From NCBI GenBank assembly GCA_009792885.1, contig WMCF01000121.1:310001-374000 (forward strand): a DNA stretch of 64,000 nt, written 5' to 3'. The notes beneath the pieces are model-generated. The model did not search any database. It saw only the letters and a program-made list of their open reading frames with translations, and had not been told where the DNA came from. Source of the stretch: Eremophila alpestris peregrina. Its lineage: Eukaryota; Chordata; Aves; Passeriformes; Alaudidae. Below, piece by piece: positions 36,911 through 48,300 of the stretch. The position numbers and the translations under genes are program-made. Position 1 is the first letter of the stretch, and the number at the start of each line of letters is the position of its first letter.

Positions 36911-36997
36911 CTTTTGTGTCTAGAGACGGCTCATCCTAAATCATTGCCCCTCCATGGCAGTGCGGCCAGGCTTGGGGCAGCCTCTTGGCCTGCCACA

Positions 36998-37523
36998 CTG
37001 TAGTTCATCAGTAAGCCAAGCCAAGTGAGCTCTAATTCATGCTAGAAGTATTGCCCAAAAAGTGGTGTGAAAATCACAGTAAAATCAGCTGTGGTAACTA
37101 AGCCTGAGAATTTGCAAGTTTTCCTGGTGATAATTTTCATGTTATTGATATCTGTTGAGAGAAACCTCAGTACACTTTTCAGAATGCCTTTGGTTCTTCT
37201 ACCAAGAAAAGGAGATGAAGTGGTACAAGAAAGAGTGGATGGTGGCCCACCTCCTTGGGGTCTGTAGCTACTTCCCAGGAAAATAGCAACAGCCATAGGC
37301 TACTCTGATCTCTTGCCAGGTGGACAGAAAGGAACAAGCATTGACTCAGAGAAATGTAGAAAGCTTGCCTTTGGCTCTTCCTCAAAGTTCCTGTGGTAAA
37401 AACTAGATAATTCAAAAGTTTGATAGTTTGGGTTTTCTTTGTCGATAATTTTTCAAAGTTTATGGTCATTTGAGAAATCCTAAGTTTACCCACTACACTG
37501 AATTTTTAAATAATAGAATTATT
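36998..37523. other. Intergenic, no gene seen
   Basis: Open frames on both strands here lack recognisable motifs and overlap each other. Nothing supported. Confidence 0.45.
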
Positions 37524-37625
37524 AAGGCCTCCCTGAGCCTCCTCCTCTCCAGGCTAAACACCCCCAGCTCATTCAGCTTCTCCTTTTAAGAATTTGTACT
37601 CCAGCCCCTTCCCCAGTTACATTGC
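37524..37625 (-). mobile_element. CR1 LINE short internal fragment
   Basis: The + strand reads 'aaggcctccctgagcctcc', 'ctctccaggctaaacaccc', 'ccagctcattcagcttctcc' and 'gtactccagccccttcccc', collinear with the CR1 3' region in reverse. The 3' terminus typical of CR1 is missing, so it is an internal remnant. Confidence 0.85.
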
Positions 37626-39084
37626 CTTTTGCATGACGCACTACTGTTTCTAACAGAAAACACATTTGCCGGTTTAATTTTGTTTGCATTTGTTTTATAT
37701 ATTGGTTTTTTGTTTGCTTTTCTGCTTCCTAGCCTGAACTGTCACTCTGAATTAGATAACTATTCCCCAGGGAAAATTAGTAGTCTCAAGTAAACAGCAT
37801 TTGTACTTGACCCATAAGTGTTATTTTTTCCATTGTGAAAAAGAGTTAGAAAAGGAAGTAATTCATAGCTATTTCATTATTTATTCTCAGCATTGTAGTG
37901 GAAATGTAAATTTCATTTCTAAACACAAAAATTTTAAAATACTATAGAATGTAGAATATGGCTTTGATGACTGCTTTTTTTCAAATACAGTCATGCATTT
38001 TACTTTAGAGCACAGTTTTATACAAAGCAAGCATGGTAACATATCTGGGGTTGGGTGCCTGTTTTCAAAAAATTCCTTACACTGTTTAACCATTCTTATT
38101 TTTGAAATAAATCACTCAAGTCACTGTGGTAAATAATTTGAACCATTTACTATCATTCTTTAAAGTGCTATTGCTTCAAGCTGTAAAGCTAATCAATCTG
38201 GCTCCTAAAAAAATACATTTGTGGTGGCTGGGGGAGCGCCACTTGCTTTTTAGCTTCTTTCTGCATTGCAATTGATATTTTCCAGGCTAGTGGTAAGAGC
38301 AAGTGAGGAGCTGGGTTTCTAATGTGTTCAAACAATTAAGGTCTAAAGATCATAACAAAAGCAAGAATCACAGCCTTTGTAATGAAAATTTCACAGACTG
38401 GCAATATTTTTTTGTTTGTATGGGGTGCATCTTTGAACTAACCTTTGTAATTTTACTTGAATTAGTGTTTTGATTCATTTGGAAACTGAATATCGGGATT
38501 TATTCATAGGAGGAGTTACTGAAATGCTAGACAATTATGTGGAATACTGTGTATCTGACCAGCTGTAATAGCCACAGATGTCTAATCCTGATATCTCTGA
38601 TGCTGTTTTATAATGCTGTCTCTTATTGCTAACTTCGGAGGAAACAGCATCCTTTGATTCTTGAATTGATTTCTGCTCACAAATGTGCTGTGATGTGATG
38701 GCAGATGACCAAACCATAAAACTGAAGCTTAAGACAGAATGTACAATAGCCCAACAACAGCCAACAAAAATGCAGAGATATGTTCCACGTAATAGTAGGT
38801 AGCTGCTGACCCTTCAGTAAACCCAGCTTTTGTCTCAACTTTAAGCATCACAACACCTAGAAACTCATAGGCAAACCCACATACAAATCATCTGGATGAA
38901 AAAGCAGAACGCTTTGCAAAGACTGTGTTTGCAAAAAATCCCCTCAAACCAAAGAAGCCCACAAAAAAACCCCAGGAGGGAGTACAAAATGTATGTGAAA
39001 TGTATGTCAGGTCAGAGCTATGTGTGGTCTGAGTTGAAGTAGAAACACAAAATACAGTGACAAAGAAGGCAACGTTGCTTTGCA
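37626..39084. other. Intergenic, downstream of PDZPH1
   Basis: AT-rich and non-coding. No exon is recognised. Some of it could be an extended PDZPH1 3' UTR if the poly(A) signal at 39085 is not used. Confidence 0.45.
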
Positions 39085-39230
39085 TTTATTTACTAATGCT
39101 TACAAAAGTTCTGAACATATAGCAATGCTAAAGATTAACTGCTGCTGGAGTATCTCTTGAGATGACTCATGAGATATAGCATGGAACTTAAAATGCAAAA
39201 CAGAAACAGGGGAAAAACTGAGCTTTCTTC
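39085..39230 (-). other. PDZPH1: PDZPH1 3' UTR with poly(A) signal
   Basis: On the minus strand the TGA (39231-39233) is followed by about 145 bases of AT-rich sequence and AATAAA at 39085-39090. This gives a short 3' UTR. Other transcript ends are possible. Confidence 0.5.
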
Positions 39231-39330
39231 TCACATTCTTGTCTCCTCCAGTGGTCTGTTCATGAAATCTTGGATTGCCTGGTGAAGGGGTAACCATTTG
39301 TTAATTGAAGCTTTCAAAGCTGTAATCCAC
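39231..39330 (-). CDS. PDZPH1: PDZPH1 last coding exon: end of PH2 and C terminus
   Basis: The acceptor 'catttcttctag' (minus strand) is followed by one base completing a split Arg codon, then 'WITALKASINKWLPLHQ', the C-terminal helix of the second PH domain with its conserved Trp. The protein ends 'MNRPLEETRM' at the TGA (39231-39233). A weak GTGAGA overlaps the stop codon region (AAT|GTGAGA). If it is a donor, the C terminus would differ, but no following exon was found before the poly(A) signal at 39085. Confidence 0.8.
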
Positions 39331-42300
39331 CTAGAAGAAATGACAGATCAACAATTGTCCCTGATCAAGTGTTATGTATACATTTTTCTGTCCTTTGAAA
39401 AATACCTTTAATAAGTGGGGTTTGCTCAACCCTGTTACTATCTGTACTCTTAATCAACAGATTGGAGAGATGCAGAAGGTGGAGGCGTTAACAGCTATTT
39501 TCCAACATACTGAAAAGCTTTGTCTTTTGTTCATTAAATTAAAGCCCAGGTAGTGTAATTAATCGGCTTTAGGTAAAAACTCCCACTGACAGATGTGGAA
39601 TTTGACTGGATTATGGTGAGGGAATTTACATTCAGAATGTGTTTTCATTGTCCAATTTGCTTAAACTAATTCAATTCTAATGGTCATTGGCAGAAGACAG
39701 TAATTCTTGGGAATGAGAAGGATAACATAATCCATTCTCACTAATGAGAAGTGCCATGGCTTTTGTGTCCAGTACAATCACCCCGCACATAACTGTGCAA
39801 GGCACCTTATCCGGGTTTACTTCCAAACCTCTGCAAGGCAGCCTTGCAGTTGCTCCAGCATTGAAAATAACAGAACTGATGACTCACATGTTCCAGGATA
39901 TCTTTTACTGCAGTTTGACTAAGGCTACTGCTACAGGGAAATCTAGGGGGAAAAGCGAAAACTTTTCACAAAGTTGTCACTAGATCTTCTCAAGCCACAG
40001 AGCTCCTGGTCTCCTACAGTCTGGTAAATTAATTGGGAAAAAAAAAAGACAAACAAAAAATGTTTGGTTTACCTTTTGTTTTCATTTACATTCTCTGCAC
40101 ATAAGTAAAAAGTTTTGAATTCTTCAGATGGAGGTTTGAGTTCAATCACAGATCTCTTTGAGCCCAGGGACTGTTCACTCACAATATAACCTTGCAGGTA
40201 AAGGCCGCCTGGACAGAATAAAATAGCATGCATTATGTATATTGCAGATACCATTTACAGAAGTACTGCCAATTACAAGCATACCAACAAATCTGGCAAA
40301 CTGGATTTTCAGATTGGTGTATTCACAGAGTTTTACAAACTTTACATTTAAAAATCTGAAAGTCTTGTTTGTTTTCCTTTTATGAAAAATGATTTCAAAA
40401 CAGTGTTAAACAGGCTTCTTATTTATCAAATGATGAGCAATAAAGATTTATTTAGCTTTTTATTAAATAAGACATGGCAAAATATTTTTCCTAGCTTTTG
40501 ACTGCCATTAATGAGATTGCCTCAAGCTACTTCTTTGGAAGGTGGGGCCTCTTGTTGCTGATATTTTCTTTTACTTTCCTTTAAAAACGAAAGGGATATG
40601 AATTTAACATTAAAAAAAATTCCTAAAATCAGGTTTGGTTAACAGAAGTTCTGGACATTTTATTTTAACTGGTGGGTTTGTTTGTTTGTTTGTTTGTTTT
40701 TTGCTTCTTTGTTTGGTTGGTTTGGTTTGGTTTTTTTTCCCTGCAGACTTTACTTCATGCAACGCAAGGTTTAAGTTCACTTTATAAATACATGGTGAAT
40801 AGTCAGGAAGATCTGCAGGACAGGGTCTTTTTTTTGGGGAGTCTCACATTTAGACACAACAGCACCAAATTAATGTTATAGCATTGAGAATGATAGAATG
40901 AGAATATGTGGTGAAAATGGAAAAAAAATGCAATAGCAAGAAAAAGCTACCATCATATAGAAGAATTTCTATGTGGTAGGATATTTAAATGCCAAAAGAA
41001 AATATTTGGCAGTAGGAGCACAGACTTCAGCGTCATAAATGCATAAAACCTAATTTCTGCTTTCTTTTAATTAATTGCTTTTCTCTGCACAAAATTTAGC
41101 TTTGGTTTCATGTAAAGAGGAAATCCCTGGTCATTTTGTATGGCCTTTGGCAGATGAAGAGTGTTATGCAAATGACTTAAAGTGAAGCACCTTCTGCCCG
41201 ATCATAATAGCATAAGCCCTAAGGAAAGTTTTTCCCTTTTGATTTGAAGACTGGCTAGCAAGCAAAAAGAAGCTTTTTCTTTCTGATTCTTCTGACTGCC
41301 AGCTTCCTTAGCACAGGGAAAAAGCATTTGCAGGTCCTCACCCATCCCCTCTCTGTGTGTGAAGTGAGCTCTGCTTGCAGTTGACCTCAGTAACATCATT
41401 TTTCTGATTTGAGAGTGGGCAGCCACCCTCTCCTGCTGAGGGGAGCGCTCCTAGATGGCAGCTTTAGTTGCAAATGACTGTGGCCACATCCTGGACCTCC
41501 AGGCTCTCCAGCAGTAGGAAAGTTCTGCATATTGAGGGGTGGAATAGCTTTATCAAGGCCACTTGAAAACCTGGTCGTTTCAGGGCAACCAGTCAGTTCA
41601 TGATATCTGCGGATGCTTCCTAACATGCAGGATTTGACACCTTTCAGGAGACTGCCATCAGTGGGACTGCCTCAACCATCATAAAGTGCTTTAGAAGGCT
41701 GGATCTTGTTTCTGATAACTGCTCCTGAGGTAATGTGTGCAGAATAACTCCATTTCAGAAATAAAGAATAAAAGTGTGGGAGGAAAAGGAAAGAAGACTA
41801 GGGTCAGGAATGAGGTGGCTAGTGAATAAATAGACACTGAGTCTGGATTTCCTTCAATCGCATTCATGGAACAGCATGAATTTCCTGATCAGAAACTCTC
41901 ACTAATGGTAAAAGTTCTGCTTGGAAACTGCAGTGAAACATTTCTACTTCAATAACAAACTAAAATCTATGCAGCCATCCCTACCTTGGGCAGGTGTAGA
42001 CCGGAGAGTGGCATAGAAGTACAAACAGCCATCCTTCAGAATGCAGTAGTGCTGAATCCAGACATCTTTGCTCCTGTCCAGCTGGTGAAGAAGCCCCAGG
42101 CACTCAGGGTTCTTGATAGCCAATGGTGGGAGTGTATTGTTATGCAGTGTGACATCTACCCACACATGGTTCTAGAAAGTAAGCATGTAATGAAATGTTC
42201 TGGTAAAAAATGAAGGAGGACATGCTGGCATGAAAAGACACAAGCTTTAGTCTTCTGCCAATAAATTAGCTCTTGTTGTGCAAATCCTTTGAAAAGTTGT

Positions 42301-45300
42301 GCTGGCTAGAATAGGGTTAATTTTCTTCACAGTAGCTAGTAGGGGGCTGTGTTTGGGTTATGTGCTGAAAACAGTGTTGACAACACAGGGATGTTTTAGT
42401 TGTTGCTGAGGAGGGCTTGAACTGAACCAAGAGCTTTCTTCTCTTCACCCCACCAGGGAGGAAGCTGGGGATGCACAAGGAGTTGGGAGGGAACTCAGCT
42501 GGGACAGGTGACCCTAATTGACCACAAGGATATCCCAGACAATACAACATGCTCAGCATATGAAACTTGGGGTAGAAGAAGGAAGTGGGGGAAAGTTTGG
42601 AGTGATGGTGTTTCTCTTCCTGAGTACCCATCACATATGATGGGGCCCTGCTCTCCTAGGGATGGCTGGACACATGTCCAGACATAGGAAGGGGTAAATG
42701 AATCCCATGTTTTGCTCTTCCTCTGTGCGTGGCTTTTGCTTTGCCTATTAAATTCCTGTATCTCAACCCTCATAGTCTTCTCACAGTTTTAGTCTTCTGA
42801 TTCTTTCTCCCCTCACACTGGGAGCTATTGAGTGAGCAGCTGTGTAGGGTTGAGCTGCTACTGGGGTTAAGTTACAACAAAATTCAATCCTGAAAATGAA
42901 ATTACATAAATGTAGACTTAAAGACATAAACCTTCCCACATGCAAATGTCTATTCTCTTCTTAAAACTGTGATTTGGTTTTTTCAGCATCTGTTTTAGTT
43001 TTGTAGGTACAAACAGGATTACTTCACAGCTGTAAGAAGTTTGTTTTTGTTTTTTTTTTTAATTGCCTTGTGATTTCTTGATTTCAGTAGTCTTTACTGT
43101 ATATAATCTGGTAAGAAAAAATCACCATCTGCTCTCTGGGTTTCAGAGAAAATGTCATAGTGTCTGTTAGCAGAATACTGCATTTGGACTTGGATGGAAG
43201 AACTAACACACACAATATATGTCCCTTGCCTTGCCTTGCCTTCCTTTTTTTTTTCTGTGTTGTTAATTGATAAATGCATGATCCTTCTGTATGTCTAATG
43301 CTGAAAATTTTATACAACAGGTTAGTTATGCATGGTACACTAAAGAAGGACTCTTTTGATGTGTTTTGTCTATGTGAGCCTTTATTATCCATTTTTGGCT
43401 CACACTGTTTTATTGTTTCTTTAGGTTAGGATACACACTTTCAATAGTTTGATTTATTTTTGCTGTTTTCAAATGTGTGGATTCCTTCATATTCTTTTGA
43501 GAAATGCTCAGGAAGAATATGCTTGGAAACTAGTTTGATTTTGCACTTATAAAATGCTTTATATCTGAAAGCTAAAGCCAAAAGAAAGATATGTTTGCTT
43601 TACTTCAGTGCAAAAGGTATTAAAGCAACAAGAAACACCTTTCACTGTTTTTAAACCTGTCACTAAACAGTGCTGAAGGAATCACTCATATCACTTTTTT
43701 TTTCACTCATTAATGCAGGTTTTTAATTTGTGCCTTGCGATTTTAGTATTTTTATAAAGATGGTCTGTCTATACCAGAAAAGAGTAGGACTCACGGGGCC
43801 AGGAAAGGGCAGGCTAAAATGTCTTTGACCTCTATGGTTCCAAGTCTGGCAATACTAAAATTAGCTTTTCAATTCCCAGTTCAGGGGCCAGCTAGAGACT
43901 GCTGATACTGAATTATGCTGGGCTGAGTAAGGTCTCCCAGTAGCAGCTCAAGATCAACTATGGCTGTATTTTTCCCAGCCACAGGGGCCAGCAGAGAGCA
44001 TATCAGTGTAAAGAGATGGATAAGTCTATTTTTATCAACATACTTATCTTTCTTTATCTCTGAAAACACAGAAAATAAGAACTCAGCAATCATGCTTTAT
44101 CACCACCCAGTATTCTGTCAGAAAAAGTGGGTTGCTTGCAATCAAAGCAGAACTGTGGGGAATACTTAGGAAGATATGACCCTTTTCTTCTTTTACTCCA
44201 AACAGTATTACCTAAGGCTTAACACATACTTGTGAGAGTCATCTCTACCCTTGCTTTCTGCCTGCGACACTAATATCACAATATGTTTCCAAATCAGCCG
44301 AAAGCTGCTGATATCTGGAGAAGGGAGCATTTTGATTAATTCCACCATATGGCAGCAAAGCATAGAAGCTGAGTCATAGTTCTGTATATGGCTCTTAGAT
44401 TGGGAGTGATTCACAGCCAGTAGGATAAAAGGGCACAGCTTCCATGCTGTTGTCTGCACCTGACCATGTACAAACATAGCTACTCTCTGTCTTCTGCACA
44501 ATCTGCTGTACACCTAAATATACACAAAATGCTTCTCACCTAACTACAGCATTACCTGATGGACAGGATGCACTGCTTTATCCATAGCCTCCAGCCACCT
44601 ATAATATGACAAAAAGTGAGAATAGATTAGTTTGGTAGGTCAGAACAAATATGCTTCACTGCCTCTTCTAATTCTTGCTGACATACGCAGCATCTAATGG
44701 GATGCACAATTTTCAGGACATATTCAAGGCTTTAAGTCAGAAAAGTAGAGGATTAAAACTAAATGAACATTGCTGACTCAAAAATGTAAGTCTCAAACCT
44801 TGCTGTATAACACATTGTAATAAACAAAGTCAATATTGCAGACAAGGGAATCTATATATCAAAATATATAGTTCAAAAAATAGTTCAACTTTGTCAGGCT
44901 AAATGATGACTCTTGTTATCTTTGTCATAATGCAGATAATGAATTAGTGGGAAATGTAAAAAAACCTTTAAAATGGAAACTACAGAATAAAGCAAGCTAT
45001 TTTTTGGCAAAGTTATTCTATTATACTATGGATGATACAAAATTTGGAAATGGAAAATGCTTTGCTATTATAATGGTGGGTTATGTTAAATAGTAAGATA
45101 ATATAAAAAAATGGGTATATGAATACCAAACTCTCAACTTAATTCACAGCTTTGTTTTTCTGACAATTCACAATAAAACAAAGAGGAAAATAAGACTTGA
45201 CTTCAGTACTTTTTAAAAGTTATTACTCCATGGCTCATATTACAGGTGATTTTAGTCTTTTTGTTCAGTCAGCTGTTGTCTTTGGGAAATGCAAAACAGT

Positions 45301-48300
45301 ATTTTTAAATTCTAACTCTATGCCACACCCGAAGACATTGCCTCTTATCAGAACCAACATGCTTTTGTGGCACATTTGTATTTTAAAATACTAAAATGAA
45401 AATGTCAGAGAATGAAAGAAAAGGAGACGAAGATGGGATTGTATTTATTATCAGCACTGTCCTTGTTGGGCAGAAGAGAGACTTGATAAGCAAGTTCACA
45501 TTCACAGGAAAATTTACACTTCCATTTGATATGACAGTGGGAGGGAAGGCATGAAAATAGATGTAAAGTTTTTGTTTTCAGGATAAATCAAGAATTCAGG
45601 AGGGTAACAAAACATGAATGTTAAAGATTTTATTTAAAGAAAAAAAACTATGAAACGGAAAAATAATTTTTGAAGCTTCTGCAGTTGAGAAATAGAAACA
45701 TTATCTTCCCTTAAGTTGCTGATAAATTTTAAAAACTCTTTCTCTAAGGATCAAGGTAAGGTATTGTGAACATCCTCCAAATATTCAACCTCCTTCTTCC
45801 CACACTGGAATAAGAAAACAGATGTTGTTAAAATGAAAGATCACTTACCTCTTCATTTCCTGGTTGGAAGTTGCACAAAAGTAGAAAATCCTGTTTCCAG
45901 CTTGAGGTATACATTTAAAAACAAAAGGTTTACCCAGACTGGTGTCAACACCAATTTCTGCTCCTTCCAACTTCGTTACTTCCAGAGGTCTGCACTTCCC
46001 TTCATCCTGCAATTAGAAAGAAAGAGTGCCCAAAAGTTCAGAACTAATATGAACTGAAATGCACATGACAGGCAGGGGATTTCTTTCTTGGTGTAATAAT
46101 TGGACTCTATATGCCACAGAAATAAAAATAATTGAAAAGCATTTTTTTCTTTCTCTCTTCTATTCTAATATAGAAATGCATTCTTCTCACTGCCCTCCCC
46201 TCAGCTTTGAGATACTTTGTCTTAGTCACTCACACTATGCCTAAGAGCTTCCTAGAGGCATCACACTTGTGAGCCTAAGAAATGCAAATCACAATTATCT
46301 TTTTGTAAGTGACATTAATATATATGATGACAATGAAGACCGACAAAAAGCATATTCCTGTCCTTCAGTGCTGCCACAGGAAGAGTGCTTCTCAAGAATA
46401 TATATTGCAGTTTTCTTATAACATGCTTCAGAGCATTACGAACATGAACTACCATGAAGACCATTTCTCTGAGACTTGGGGCTACACATGAAAGTCAATT
46501 TTCTCTCTATCCACAGTTCAGTCTCTCACTACCCTAAAGAATCTCTAAAGCATGCTCTTTTCTACTGTCAGGATGATAGTTTCCAACTTGACTATTCCTT
46601 CCAATGTAACTGTTCCTACTTCCTTCCTATTACAGCTTTTTCTTTTGATTTTCCTACTTGGAGTCCATACAAAATGCTGGCAAAAAAAACATACTCTCTA
46701 TTTTTATTTCTAACCACTACAGTTCTATATCATTCTTAGCTGAGGAAATTGGACAGTGAAATGGAATAAATGACAAAAGTAATACGAGGACCTGATAGAA
46801 CTGGTTTAACTAGAATTAATCAACCTCTGACTTCTGGAAAGGAACTGTGCCATGGAGATACATTGTAACACTTCTGTTGGAGACAGGCCTCTTTAGAGTT
46901 TCTCCTTGACCACAACCACAATTATATTTATTTCTTAATTTCCTTTCAGGTGCTAGATTAGTTATCTGTCTCATTATCCTCTTTAACAGGGTCTACTTAT
47001 GTCCAAGGGGCTGGAAATAATTCCTAGAAACACTGCAAGATAGAAACCAGAGAAGAGCTTGTGTTTTTATTTATTCAGTCTTAGGTAGCAAGAAAGCAAT
47101 GATTAATTGAAAATAGGAAATTCCGGCACTTCTAGTGGTTTTGTAAAAGCCAGTAATAAATTTGTTGAACTCCTTACATGATAGATATTTATAATGAAGA
47201 ATATCGGGAAACAAGTTTTTGACTACAATGCCTTCTTAATCCTTGTGTTTTCCTATTAAGCCTCCAACACTGGTAGCACTTTAGCAGTCCCCATGATAAA
47301 GGAATGCATGCTCCACAGTCTTTAAATCCCTCAATGGCTAAAAGCAACTTGCTGATGACAGCTCAGAGATTTACCATGTTGAAGTGATGCTCTCCTGCTG
47401 TGAGGTAGATTGCTTTCTCTATCTTATTGGTCTCTTGTAAAGCTGATTAAGACTTGTCCTATACTGAAGTCTTCACCACAAACACTTTGTGGTGACTTTG
47501 CAGCCCCTTTACTGTGATGAGCAGCAAATGGTACTTTTAGAGGGGCAAACATTGCTCTCTGTAAAGAAAGGATCAGTGTGTGACTACGCTGATGTGTTTT
47601 CAGCTTCCCCTGAAAAAATGTGTTAAGTTCAAGCACAAGAAACTTGTCTGCTTATACTTGCCTTAGGGAGGGACTTAAATGTACACTCATGACTGCCTCC
47701 TCATATTTTCCAGGTATCTTTCCTCTAAGAGAAAAACTGGGCATGTTGAAAAATAAGGAAATAGCATGTTTGAGAAGATCCAGTATTCTGGACAACAGAA
47801 GATCAGATCTGTAGAATATATAGCTCAGTGGAACTCCATGGTTGCCAAGTGAGGTAGAAGTATTATAAATCATTTATCTCTCCTGATCTCAGTAATTTAC
47901 CAAAACCAAGGTTCTAACACAAAAATATCTCAGCTCTGAGGTGACAGTCACAGATACAACTATTGAGATGAACAATATGTTTTAGCTACTTATATGGATT
48001 GTAGAGCCAAGGACATAGGTTGGCAGTATCTGTTTGAGGGAAAAGAAAGTAACCTTGCATGTGAAGTGACTGAATATTTTGCAACAGCTATCACTTCATC
48101 ACTTGTGAATGGCTAGAGACGAGTCAAAAAGAGCAGCAATTACATGGGAGATGTAAAAAATGTAAAAAGCTCTAGAAATCTTTTTTTTAGGGTAGGCGGG
48201 AAGATAAAAATTCAAGATGGATAATTTCTGATTGTAGATTGCAATGATGAGGAAATCTAGCTCTCTGTTTGTTGACCTGGACTAAAGCACCCTTTCATTT

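Larger units (their letters stand above)
36582..36997 (-). mobile_element. Unclassified LTR-like element, probably minus orientation
   Basis: A sharply bounded block of higher GC content than its flanks. Read on the minus strand it starts TGTGGCAGG (36997 leftwards) and carries a strong TATA box, 'aacatatataagtcc' (around 36670), about 330 bases in. It ends in a short A-rich run next to 36563-36575. The layout start TG, long U3-like part, TATA box, short R-like part resembles an LTR. It contains two perfect short hairpins (36811-36830 and 36888-36910). I found no convincing target-site duplication and no AATAAA, and I do not recognise the family. It could instead be an old non-LTR or other interspersed repeat. 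Confidence 0.45.

Noticed and set aside
44208..44513. 101-codon minus-strand frame near the PH exons
   Set aside because: The exons 44556-44598 (ending phase 0) and 41985-42171 (starting phase 0) join directly and complete the PH fold; no PH-like text in this frame.
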